From Phormidium ambiguum IAM M-71 (GTDB lineage Bacteria; Cyanobacteriota; Cyanobacteriia; Cyanobacteriales; Aerosakkonemataceae): a stretch of DNA of 64,000 bases. The DNA is taken from positions 125,449-189,448 of the forward strand of contig NZ_MRCE01000014.1 in assembly GCF_001904725.1 (NCBI RefSeq), written 5' to 3'. A program made the position numbers and the translations under genes. The notes below the pieces were generated by a model. It was not told the DNA's origin. It did not search any database and saw only the letters and a program-made list of their open reading frames with translations. Shown here piece after piece: positions 8,431 to 16,827 of this stretch. The stretch's first letter is position 1, and each line of letters opens with the position of its first letter.

Positions 8431-10563
8431 ATGGAGAGATCTATGCGCCCAAATATCAGCAAAAATTTTGGCACTGCTCCTTTTTTGTCACGCGATCGAC
8501 AAATGAACAAGCGCACTCAATTAACATCCGGGATTTCTGCTTTCGCAACCAATCTACTCGCCAACGAACCACAACAACTCAACCAACCTGTATCAACCTC
8601 TTTAGACCTGACGCAAACCTTCTTTTTAAACAGTTTACCCGGAGCCAATCACACAATATATTTAGATTTCAACGGACATAGAACCACTGGTACTTACTGG
8701 AACACAGAATACGAAATAGGAGAAATTAACACCCCTGCGTTTGATTTAGACGGAGCAGCCGCCTTTAGCGAAGCTGAACAACAAAGAATTCAGCATATTT
8801 GGCAGCGTGTCGCAGAGGATTTTATTCCGTTTAATATTAACGTTACAACCCAAGAGCCAACAAATATCAATGACTTAATTAAAAGCGACGCAACACAAGA
8901 TACTCGCTGGGGCGTTCGTGTTGTAATAGGTGGCAGTAGCGCTTGGGCTGCTCAAAAATTGGGACAAGAAGTTGGAGGACTAGCTTACATTAATGAATTC
9001 AACAAGACTTCTTCAAATCAGCCAGGTATTGACACTCCTGCCTTTGTTTTTACTATCTTTCAAGACCCAGCAAATAACGCATTAGAAAAAAATACGGCTG
9101 AAACTATTTCCCATGAAGTAGGTCATACTTTGGGACTCGACCATCATGGACGATTTAAAATGGATCGATATGGCCGAATTATTATTAATGAAGAATACTA
9201 CGAAGGACATGGTAGTGGCGAAACTGGCTGGGCACCAATCATGGGAACTGGCTTCAATCGAAACTTAACCCAGTGGAGTAAAGGCGAATATGCTAACGCC
9301 GATAAAGGCCCTACTAAAAAATCATTTCAAGACGATTTACAAATTATTACCACTCGCAATGGATTTAGTTACCGCGTTGATGATACTAGCAATGACATAA
9401 GTAAAGCCAAGCCACTAAATACTTCCGTTGCATCTGCTCTTTCTGTAAGTGGTAATGGCATTATTGAGCGAAGTGAAGATGTAGATTTTTATAGTTTTAT
9501 CACCACTGGTGGCTGGATTACCTTGGATATACAGCCTGCTAATCGTGGCGCGAATTTAGACATTTTGGCGGAAATATACAATTATGACGGTCGAATTGCA
9601 TCATCTAATCCAGTCGATTCACTATCTGCAAATATATCCGTAAATCTCTCACCAGGAACTTATTATTTGAAAATTGATGGAGTAGGAAAAGGAGATCCTT
9701 TAACTACAGGTTATTCAGATTACGGTAGTTTGGGACAATATTTTATTAATGGTACTGGTAATTTTATTCCTTCCAGTGTTTTAGAAAGATGGGCAACTCG
9801 TCAAGGTGGTTTTTGGGACGGTCAACAATGGTTAGCTGGCGATTTTAATGGTGATGGCAAAGATGATGTAGCTAAAGCTTTTAATGACAATGGTTTAGCA
9901 AGTGTAGATGTTCATCTTTCTAATGGTTCGAGTTTTACCCCTCAAAGATGGGCTACTTATCAAGGTGGTTTTTGGGACGGTCAACAGTGGTTAGCTGGTG
10001 ATTTTAATGGCGATGGCAAAGATGATGTAGCTAAAGCTTTTAATGACAATGGTTTAGCAAGTGTAGATGTTCATCTTTCTAATGGTTCGAGTTTTACCCC
10101 TCAAAGATGGGCTACTTATCAAGGTGGTTTTTGGGACGGTCAACAGTGGTTAACTGGTGATTTTAATGGCGATGGCAAAGATGATGTAGCTAAAGCTTTT
10201 AATGACAATGGTTTAGCTAGTATGGATGTTCATCTTTCTAATGGTTCGAGTTTTACCCCTCAAAGATGGGCTACTTATCAAGGTGGTTTTTGGGACGGTC
10301 AACAGTGGTTAACTGGTGATTTTAATGGTGATGGTAAAGATGATATGGCTAAAGCTTTTACTGATGAAGGTTTAGCAAGTGTAGATGTTCATCTTTCTAA
10401 TGGTTCGAGTTTTAATATTCAGAGATGGGGAACTCGTCAAGGTGGTTTTTGGGATGCTCAACAGTGGTTAGCTGGTGATTTTAATGGGATAGGAAGGGAT
10501 GAAATCAGTAAAGCTTTTACTGATAATGGTTTAGCCAGCATTGATGTTCATACTTTTGTCTAA
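8431..10563 (+). CDS. metzincin-type metalloprotease with PPC-like domain and FG-GAP/VCBS-like repeats
   Basis: Protein of 710 residues. Zinc-binding motif HEVGHTLGLDH at residues 228-238 (HExxHxxGxxH) and a downstream Met-turn-like PIMGTG mark a metzincin-type peptidase. Residues ~320-445 resemble a bacterial pre-peptidase C-terminal (PPC) domain (EDVDFYSFITTGGWITLDI). From residue 453 there are five 53-residue repeats, each with DFNGDGKDD-like calcium-binding loops of the FG-GAP/VCBS kind; the fifth is degenerate (DFNGIGRDE). No classical signal peptide is visible, so secretion by a type I system is possible but inferred. An alternative start is the ATG at 8443. It probably acts outside the cell on protein substrates; the target is unknown. 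Confidence 0.88.
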   Translation: MERSMRPNISKNFGTAPFLSRDRQMNKRTQLTSGISAFATNLLANEPQQLNQPVSTSLDLTQTFFLNSLPGANHTIYLDFNGHRTTGTYWNTEYEIGEINTPAFDLDGAAAFSEAEQQRIQHIWQRVAEDFIPFNINVTTQEPTNINDLIKSDATQDTRWGVRVVIGGSSAWAAQKLGQEVGGLAYINEFNKTSSNQPGIDTPAFVFTIFQDPANNALEKNTAETISHEVGHTLGLDHHGRFKMDRYGRIIINEEYYEGHGSGETGWAPIMGTGFNRNLTQWSKGEYANADKGPTKKSFQDDLQIITTRNGFSYRVDDTSNDISKAKPLNTSVASALSVSGNGIIERSEDVDFYSFITTGGWITLDIQPANRGANLDILAEIYNYDGRIASSNPVDSLSANISVNLSPGTYYLKIDGVGKGDPLTTGYSDYGSLGQYFINGTGNFIPSSVLERWATRQGGFWDGQQWLAGDFNGDGKDDVAKAFNDNGLASVDVHLSNGSSFTPQRWATYQGGFWDGQQWLAGDFNGDGKDDVAKAFNDNGLASVDVHLSNGSSFTPQRWATYQGGFWDGQQWLTGDFNGDGKDDVAKAFNDNGLASMDVHLSNGSSFTPQRWATYQGGFWDGQQWLTGDFNGDGKDDMAKAFTDEGLASVDVHLSNGSSFNIQRWGTRQGGFWDAQQWLAGDFNGIGRDEISKAFTDNGLASIDVHTFV
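9787..10560 (+). repeat. five tandem 159-bp coding repeats
   Basis: Units begin with AGATGG (Arg-Trp) at 9787, 9946, 10105, 10264 and 10423, an exact 159-bp period encoding 53 residues. Units 1-4 are nearly identical at the nucleotide level, which points to recent duplication or gene conversion. The fifth is diverged and slightly truncated at the stop. Confidence 0.93.
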
Positions 10564-10574
10564 ATAACTGAAGT

Positions 10575-10648
10575 AGTGCGATCGCACTTTTATACCATAC
10601 TAAATCCGGGTTGAAAATCCTTGATAAGACTCGGCGGTTGAAACCGCC
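10575..10648. repeat. palindromes downstream of the metalloprotease
   Basis: An agtgcgatcgcact palindrome containing HIP1 lies at 10575-10588, directly after the protease stop and followed by a short T run. A second perfect hairpin, ggcggttgaaaccgcc, lies at 10633-10648; I recognise it as a common cyanobacterial dispersed motif. Either could help end transcription of the protease gene or of the convergent TerB-like gene. Confidence 0.5.
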
Positions 10649-10669
10649 AAATCTTGAACAAACATCCTC

Positions 10670-11125
10670 TTAAGAAAATGCTTCTTCGTCCTCATCAATT
10701 AACTCATCAATCATATCCTGTGCCACATCTTCAGAAATATCCAAGGCTTCCGCTAACTGAGACAAAAAGCTTTCCTCATCTTCATCAATTTTCTGATCGA
10801 CTAATACCATTTCTGCGACTGCTTGAAACGCAATTTCTCCCAAATCATCAGTAATTGATTCCGCTGCGGTTCTGAATAAAACGCCAATTCCTTCTTCATT
10901 CAAAAGTTTAGTAATTTTATCAATCATCTCTTGAAACTCATCAACTGAGTAACTGTCGAAAATATCTTGAGTATTGATAATATTAATCGCTTCCTCATTT
11001 TCTTCTTCCGAAGGTTGACCATTAGCGTAAACTGCTACCATGACGATCGCCGCCACCGCTTCTTCTGGAGTCAGCTTTTGTTTGCTAGTAATCTCTACAT
11101 CAAAGATTTCTTGATACTTCACCAC
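10670..11125 (-). CDS. TerB-family protein
   Basis: Acidic, all-helical protein of 151 residues. The pattern LTPEEAVAAIVMVAVYANGQPSEEE is followed by AFQAVAEMVLVDQKIDEDEESFL. These two helical units with D/N-G and D-x-K-I-D-E-x-E motifs are characteristic of the TerB (tellurite resistance / metal-binding) fold. The acidic residues could bind metal. There is no signal peptide. TerB-like proteins occur widely in cyanobacteria, and tellurite resistance itself should not be assumed. It is convergent with the metalloprotease and 60 bp downstream of the deacetylase-family gene on the same strand, so co-transcription is possible. Confidence 0.75.
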   Translation of the reverse strand: MVKYQEIFDVEITSKQKLTPEEAVAAIVMVAVYANGQPSEEENEEAINIINTQDIFDSYSVDEFQEMIDKITKLLNEEGIGVLFRTAAESITDDLGEIAFQAVAEMVLVDQKIDEDEESFLSQLAEALDISEDVAQDMIDELIDEDEEAFS

Positions 11126-11185
11126 TGTAATCTCCTTCTAAGTTGATTAGTTATCAGTTCTGCTCAATAAAAATGCCCTCATTTA

Positions 11186-12103
11186 CTAAACTAAACACTG
11201 TTCAATAGTTGCTACTACAGATTCAGCTAAAGCTGCTAAATCGTAACCTCCCTCTAAACCAAAAACAATCCGCCGAGTTAACTTTAAGCAATACTCTGTA
11301 AAGATAGCAAAATCATCAGGTTGCAAATCAATTCTGGCTAAAGGATCGTCAGCATTGGCATCATATCCGGCACTAACAATTAGCAAATCTGGGCGATAAA
11401 TGGATAAAAATGGCATTACTTCCAATTCAAATGCCTTTTGATATTCTCCAATAGCACTACCTGGTGGGAGAGGAATATTTAACACATTTTTATATTCACC
11501 TCGTTCGTCTGCTTTACCTGTTCCGGGATAACAAGGCGATTGATGCAGCGAACAATAGGCTAATTTAGGATGATGTTCGACAAAGTTTTGTGTCCCATTG
11601 CCGTGATGCACATCCCAATCTAAAATTGCTACTCGTTTAATGTCTGGTTGTTCTAAAGCGTAAACAGCTGCGATCGCAGCATTGGAAAATAAACAAAAAC
11701 CCATTCCCCGATCGCGTTCCGCATGATGTCCCGGTGGACGCGCCAACACAAAAGCCGGATCTTCCGTTGTCAAAACGCGATCGACTCCATCCAACCAAGC
11801 ATTTACCGCTAACAACGCAATATCATAACTATAAGCCGAAACCGGAGTATCACCATCCAAATTTCCCCCACCACGTTTAGCAATTGATTCCACCCTGTCA
11901 ATATGTTCCTGAGTATGTACTTTTTGTAGCCAAGGCATCACATCTCTATTTGCCACAGGTGTTGGTAATTGCCACTTTAACTGGTCAGCAAATGGAACAT
12001 CTTTCAACGCTTCCACAATTGCAGTCAAGCGTTGCGGACGTTCTGGATGAAATGAACCAGTATCATGCAATAAAAACTCGTCAGAATAAATTATTGGTAA
12101 CAT
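11186..12103 (-). CDS. histone deacetylase-family hydrolase (acetoin utilisation/APAH-like)
   Basis: Zinc-dependent amidohydrolase of 305 residues from the ATG at 12103. The open frame extends 26 residues further up, but homologues normally begin close to the motif IYSDEFLLHDTGSFHPERP, so I chose the internal ATG. Diagnostic motifs are ARPPGHHAERDRGMGFCLF (the HH catalytic pair), ILDWDVHHGNGTQ (Asp-x-His zinc ligands), and SAGYDANADDPLA (zinc Asp). The C-terminal GLEGGYDLAALAESV completes the family pattern. Bacterial members remove acyl groups from polyamines or protein lysines; the substrate cannot be read from sequence. No acetoin genes are nearby. Confidence 0.9.
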   Translation of the reverse strand: MLPIIYSDEFLLHDTGSFHPERPQRLTAIVEALKDVPFADQLKWQLPTPVANRDVMPWLQKVHTQEHIDRVESIAKRGGGNLDGDTPVSAYSYDIALLAVNAWLDGVDRVLTTEDPAFVLARPPGHHAERDRGMGFCLFSNAAIAAVYALEQPDIKRVAILDWDVHHGNGTQNFVEHHPKLAYCSLHQSPCYPGTGKADERGEYKNVLNIPLPPGSAIGEYQKAFELEVMPFLSIYRPDLLIVSAGYDANADDPLARIDLQPDDFAIFTEYCLKLTRRIVFGLEGGYDLAALAESVVATIEQCLV

Positions 12104-12610
12104 AGTTTCTAGTCGGTAAACAACACAAGCATTTTTCCACCTTAGCAATATAGAAGCACAGGTGAAGCTGACTGATTTCATCTAGTAACAAATTTTTGAA
12201 TATGACTGACTTAAGCAGTCTCCAAGCCAAATTCTGTAGGGTATTTGGCACTTCACAATCTGACCCTTTATTTCTCATAATTATATTTTCTTGATTTAAG
12301 CAAAAAATCCTGAATAAATTTACCGATCGCAGTCAAATAAATTTAAATCTAAAGCCCAAAAAAGAGAATTTACAAATCAACAATTAAAATATTTTTTAAC
12401 AACAAGTACTAACTTTAAAAATTACTAGTTATTGAGATACTAGGAAAACCATACTAATTAAAAGGAAAAAATAGTTTTACCCACCCAAAAACGGCAAAAT
12501 ATGATAAAATTTTAATGGTATTACTGCATTATTGAAAATCAGTTTAGCTGAATTTTCAATTACTTGCATTTTAGCAACATATATCTCTCATTTTTGGAGT
12601 TTTTCATCGT
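12104..12610. other. intergenic region between the deacetylase-family gene and gyrA
   Basis: About 500 bp of AT-rich DNA between divergent starts. I see no convincing gene; the small frames inside it have no recognisable protein pattern. The part just upstream of gyrA (12480-12610) should hold its promoter and leader. Confidence 0.5.
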
Positions 12611-15178
12611 ATGACCACTTCCCAGGAGCGGATTATACCCACAGATTTAGGGAACGAGATGTCCCGGTCTTACCTGGAATACGCGATGAGCGTGATTGTA
12701 GGGCGGGCACTCCCAGATGCTAGGGATGGTCTGAAACCAGTGCATCGACGCATTCTGTATGCAATGCACGAATTGGGACTGACCCCAGACCGCCCGTTTA
12801 GAAAATGCGCTCGTGTGGTAGGGGAAGTGTTAGGTAAGTACCACCCGCACGGAGACACAGCGGTATATGATGCGCTGGTGCGGATGGCGCAAGACTTTTC
12901 TATGCGATCGCCTTTAATCAACGGACATGGTAACTTCGGTTCGGTAGACAACGACCCACCAGCAGCAATGCGTTACACCGAATGTCGCTTGCAAGCACTC
13001 GCCACCGAAGCTATGCTGCGGGATATCGAAGCCGAAACCGTTGATTTTGCTGATAACTTCGACGGTTCTCAACAAGAACCAATAGTTTTACCCGCCAGAG
13101 TTCCCCAACTGTTGCTTAATGGTTCCTCCGGCATTGCAGTGGGAATGGCAACCAACATTCCCCCACACAATTTGGGAGAATTAATTGATGGTTTAATCGC
13201 CTTAATTCATAATCCAGAAATTACCGATCTTCAGTTAATTCGCTATATTCCCGGCCCTGATTTTCCCACAGGCGGACAAATATTAGGAACCTCAGCAATT
13301 AAAGAAGCTTACACCACTGGACGTGGTTCAATTACCATGCGAGGTGTTGCTAATATTGAAACTATTGAACATCGCGGTAGGCCCGATCGAGAAGCAATTG
13401 TAATCACTGAATTACCTTACCAAACTAACAAAGCAGCATTAATCGAAAAAATTGCCGAATTAGTCAATGATAAAAGATTAGAAGGCATTGCGGATATTCG
13501 GGATGAAAGCGATCGAGACGGCATGAGAGTCGTTATCGAATTAAAACGCGATGCTTACCCCAGAGTTGTCCTCAATAACCTTTACAAACAAACCCCATTA
13601 CAAGCAAATTTTGGTGCAAATATGCTGGCGCTAGTCAACAGCGAACCCCAGCTATTAACCATCAAACAATTCCTTGAGGTTTTCCTAGATTTCCGCATTG
13701 AATGTATTACCAGACGCACTCAATACGAACTACGAAAAGCAGAAGAAAGAGACCACATTTTACAAGGGTTATTAATTGCCTTAGCTAATTTAGATAGAAT
13801 TATCGCCTTAATTCGTCATGCTGCGGATGCCCCCACAGCACGCCAAGAATTAATTGATAATTACGGACTTTCTGATGCCCAAGCTGATGCAATTTTGCAA
13901 ATGCAACTACGTCGTCTCACAGCTTTAGAAGCGGAAAAAATCAGTCAAGAACACGAAGAATTACTCGCCAAAATTGCTGACTTACAAGACATATTGCAGC
14001 GTCGGGAACGCATCTTAGAAATCATTGAAACTGAAGCAGCACAGCTAAAAACTACCTTTGCTACACCCAGAAGAACAGTAATTGAACACGCCGAAGGCGA
14101 ACTCGACGACACGGATTTAATTGCTAATGAAAAAGCCTTGATTCTATTAACTGAACAAGGTTATATCAAGAGAATGCCAGTCAGTACCTTTGAAGCCCAA
14201 AGTCGCGGAACTCGTGGTAAAGCAGCTAACAAAATGAAAGATGATGATGTCGTCGAACATTTCCTCACTTGTTGCGATCACGACAGCGTTTTGTTCTTCA
14301 GTGATAAAGGCGTTGTTTACTCCTTAAAAGCTTACCAAATTCCGACTTCATCGCGCACCGCTAGAGGTGTTCCGATCGTGCAAATGTTACCTATTCCCGT
14401 TGATGAAAAAATCACCTCGATGGTAGCGGTAGCCGAATTTAGCAATGATGAATACTTGGTAATGTTAACCAAGCAAGCTTACATTAAGAAAACCCAACTT
14501 TCCGCATTTAGTAACATTCGAGCAAATGGATTAATTGCAATTTCCTTAGAAGAAGGCGACCAATTACGTTGGGTCAGACGCGCCAGAGTTGAAGATAGTA
14601 TTATTATCGGATCGCGTCAAGGCATGGCAATTCACTTCAAAGCAGATCATAATCAATTGCGTCCTTTAGGTCGCGCCACCAGAGGCGTAAGGGCAATGAG
14701 ATTAGAAAATGGCAATGAAGTAATTAGCATGGATGTTTTGCCCAGTTCAATTGTTGCTAACATTGCTGAAGTAAGTGAGGCTGAACCTGAATTAGAAGCC
14801 GAAGAAACTATTAGTAATGGAGAAGAAGTACTCAACGGAACACAAGGGCCTTGGGTATTAGTTGTCACCAATGGCGGCTATGGAAAACGAGTGCCAGTTT
14901 CCCAATTTAAGTTATATAGTCGGGCAACAAAAGGCAAAATTGCAATTAAATTCCGCAAGCAAAATGATACATTAGCCTCACTTTTAATCGTCAATGAAGA
15001 TGCTGAATTGATGATGGTAACAACGAGAGGAATTATTATTCGTCAAGCGGTGAATGCCATTCCTTCCCAATCTCAATATGCCACAGGTGTAAGAGTGCAA
15101 AGGTTGGATGAAGATGATGCGATCGCAGCCGTCGCCATAGTTCCTCCCACAAATGGCGAAGAAGAAGAAGCTGAATAA
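12611..15178 (+). CDS. gyrA: DNA gyrase subunit A
   Basis: Type II topoisomerase subunit of 855 residues that breaks and rejoins DNA, working with GyrB to introduce negative supercoils. The N-terminal breakage-reunion domain includes [19 protein letters not shown] and the catalytic tyrosine in AMRYTE at residue 122, the same number as in E. coli. The quinolone region reads HGDTAVYD, with Thr at position 83 and Asp at 87. The GyrA box QSRGTRG near residue 532 marks the wrapping C-terminal beta-pinwheel and favours gyrase over topoisomerase IV. An acidic insertion ([12 protein letters not shown]) lies between blades, and the tail is acidic. The ATG at 12611 gives the usual N-terminus. Confidence 0.96.
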   Translation: MTTSQERIIPTDLGNEMSRSYLEYAMSVIVGRALPDARDGLKPVHRRILYAMHELGLTPDRPFRKCARVVGEVLGKYHPHGDTAVYDALVRMAQDFSMRSPLINGHGNFGSVDNDPPAAMRYTECRLQALATEAMLRDIEAETVDFADNFDGSQQEPIVLPARVPQLLLNGSSGIAVGMATNIPPHNLGELIDGLIALIHNPEITDLQLIRYIPGPDFPTGGQILGTSAIKEAYTTGRGSITMRGVANIETIEHRGRPDREAIVITELPYQTNKAALIEKIAELVNDKRLEGIADIRDESDRDGMRVVIELKRDAYPRVVLNNLYKQTPLQANFGANMLALVNSEPQLLTIKQFLEVFLDFRIECITRRTQYELRKAEERDHILQGLLIALANLDRIIALIRHAADAPTARQELIDNYGLSDAQADAILQMQLRRLTALEAEKISQEHEELLAKIADLQDILQRRERILEIIETEAAQLKTTFATPRRTVIEHAEGELDDTDLIANEKALILLTEQGYIKRMPVSTFEAQSRGTRGKAANKMKDDDVVEHFLTCCDHDSVLFFSDKGVVYSLKAYQIPTSSRTARGVPIVQMLPIPVDEKITSMVAVAEFSNDEYLVMLTKQAYIKKTQLSAFSNIRANGLIAISLEEGDQLRWVRRARVEDSIIIGSRQGMAIHFKADHNQLRPLGRATRGVRAMRLENGNEVISMDVLPSSIVANIAEVSEAEPELEAEETISNGEEVLNGTQGPWVLVVTNGGYGKRVPVSQFKLYSRATKGKIAIKFRKQNDTLASLLIVNEDAELMMVTTRGIIIRQAVNAIPSQSQYATGVRVQRLDEDDAIAAVAIVPPTNGEEEEAE

Positions 15179-15185
15179 TTATTTC

Positions 15186-15218
15186 AGATCCCCGACTTCT
15201 CTAAGAAGTCGGGGATCT
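15186..15218. repeat. perfect palindrome downstream of gyrA
   Basis: Inverted repeat with 15-bp arms (agatccccgacttct and its complement) and a 3-base loop, seven bases after the gyrA stop. It is followed by mixed sequence, not a strong T run, so it is not a textbook terminator. A close relative at 16788-16820 forms the end of lnt, so the two belong to one repeat family. Confidence 0.85.
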
Positions 15219-15235
15219 AAGTTTGCTTAAATTCA

Positions 15236-16822
15236 ATGAAAAATTCAACAAAATTGCGCTTAATTATTAGCTTCATCAGTGGGATTTTAATGGGAATGAC
15301 AGCCGCACCTTTTGGTGTTTGGCCTTTAGCATGGATTGCTTTAATTCCCTTATGGATTTTTACAGTAAAAAGCCAAAAATCAGAAAAAAGTCTCTACCTT
15401 TACGCTATACTTTGGGCGATCGGCTATCATGGTTTAACTATATCTTGGATTCTCGGACTTCATCCCTTGACTTGGTTGGGGATTTCTTGGATCGTAAGTT
15501 TAGCGATCGCACTAGGTGCACTACTATTATTTACAATTTGGGGCATTGCCTTAGTAACTATTTGGGCAATTGGTAGCAGAGCAATTTTCCAATTAATTCC
15601 CAATGATAAATCCCCAATTCCCAACAGTTTAATTCGCGTATTAGTCGGCACAACTTTGTGGTGCGTTCTCGAATATATTTGGAGTGCAGGCCCTTTTTGG
15701 TGGACTTCCTTATCCTTTACTCAAAGTCCCCATAACTTAGCAATTTTACATCTGAGTCAAATTTCTGGCCCAAATACAATTAACGCTGTAATAGTCGCCG
15801 TAAATGGTTTAATAGCTGAAGCTTTTATATCCGGTAAATCACAGACAAATTCGCCAATTTTTAGGTTTCATAAAAGCTATTTAAGTCTTGCTATTGGATT
15901 ATTAATCACCTCACATTTAATAGGTTGGGCAATTTACAGCCAACCATTAAACGAACAACCAAACAACGCTTTAAAAGTAGGAATCATTCAAGGTAATATT
16001 GCCAATAGAATAAAATTTACCCCCGAAGGTTTGCAACTTTCCGCAGCCAGATATACCAATGGATATCGCAATTTAGCGCAGCAAGGAGTAGCAGCAGTTT
16101 TAACTCCTGAAGGTGCTTTATCATCGCAATGGAGCGATCGACCATCAACAAATAACCCTTTTTATCAAGCTATTTTGGACGAAAAAGTAGTTGCTTGGGT
16201 AGGCGCACATCGTCGCAAAGGAAATAGTTTTACCAACAGCTTATTTACTGTTACTGGAACAGGCGAAAATTTCAGTCGTTACGACAAAGTAAACTTAGTA
16301 GCTTTTGGTGAATACGTACCTTTTCGAGACATTTTAGGGCGGATATTTCCCCAAGTTTCCGCAGTGGGATCGAATCAAATTCCTGGTGTACCGAATCAAG
16401 TATTTGATACACCTTTTGGTCGTGCCATTGTTGGTATTTGTTATGATTCAGCATTTACCCGTCATTTTCAACGCCAAGCAGCTTTAGGAGGGCAATTTAT
16501 CCTCACTTCATCTAATAACGATCCTTATAATGCAGCCATGCAATTTCAACATCATGCACAGGATGTGTTACGGGCAATTGAAAGCGATCGCTGGGCAATC
16601 AGAGCAACCAATACAGGTTATTCTGCGATCGTCAATCCTCATGGTCAAACTAAATGGATCTCCAAAACTAAAACCTTTCAAATTCACGCCGACACAGTTT
16701 ATCGCCGCCAAACTAAAACCTTATATGTGCGTTGGGGAGATTGGTTAACACTTCTTTTATTACTAATTTCCGCAGTTATTTTTGCCCAGATCCGCGACTT
16801 CTTCAAGAAGTCGCGGATCTAA
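15236..16822 (+). CDS. lnt: apolipoprotein N-acyltransferase
   Basis: Inner-membrane enzyme of 528 residues that adds the third acyl chain to lipoproteins. The N-terminal ~200 residues form several membrane segments (LIISFISGILMGMTAAPFG; WPLAWIALIPLWIF). The nitrilase-like catalytic domain starts near residue 240 (LKVGIIQGNI). Its catalytic elements are Glu in LTPEGALSSQ, Lys in YDKVNLVAFGEYVPF, and Cys in VGICYDSAF. SNNDPYNAAMQFQHHAQ and AIRATNTGYSAIVNPHGQ follow. A final membrane helix (LTLLLLLISAVIF) precedes the C-terminus. The last ten residues, IRDFFKKSRI, and the stop are encoded by a palindromic repeat. A lipoprotein RND adaptor elsewhere in the window is a likely type of client. Confidence 0.93.
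   Translation: MKNSTKLRLIISFISGILMGMTAAPFGVWPLAWIALIPLWIFTVKSQKSEKSLYLYAILWAIGYHGLTISWILGLHPLTWLGISWIVSLAIALGALLLFTIWGIALVTIWAIGSRAIFQLIPNDKSPIPNSLIRVLVGTTLWCVLEYIWSAGPFWWTSLSFTQSPHNLAILHLSQISGPNTINAVIVAVNGLIAEAFISGKSQTNSPIFRFHKSYLSLAIGLLITSHLIGWAIYSQPLNEQPNNALKVGIIQGNIANRIKFTPEGLQLSAARYTNGYRNLAQQGVAAVLTPEGALSSQWSDRPSTNNPFYQAILDEKVVAWVGAHRRKGNSFTNSLFTVTGTGENFSRYDKVNLVAFGEYVPFRDILGRIFPQVSAVGSNQIPGVPNQVFDTPFGRAIVGICYDSAFTRHFQRQAALGGQFILTSSNNDPYNAAMQFQHHAQDVLRAIESDRWAIRATNTGYSAIVNPHGQTKWISKTKTFQIHADTVYRRQTKTLYVRWGDWLTLLLLLISAVIFAQIRDFFKKSRI
16788..16820. repeat. palindrome forming the 3' end of lnt
   Basis: Perfect 16-bp arms (agatccgcgacttctt and complement) around a single base. It encodes the last residues of Lnt, and the stop TAA begins in its final base. 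It is the sister of the palindrome at 15186-15218, differing by two compensating base changes and a shorter loop. Because the convergent kinase gene ends only 6 bp beyond, it may also act as a bidirectional terminator. Confidence 0.88.
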
Positions 16823-16827
16823 TCCCT

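Noticed and set aside
9787-10560. CRISPR-like array
   Set aside because: Period is 159 bp, fully coding, no spacers; it is a tandem protein repeat.
11884-12105. Plus-strand frame inside the deacetylase-family gene
   Set aside because: Antisense shadow of a well-supported enzyme.
12532-12723. 63-residue frame overlapping the gyrA start
   Set aside because: Out of frame with gyrA, whose start and N-terminus are certain.
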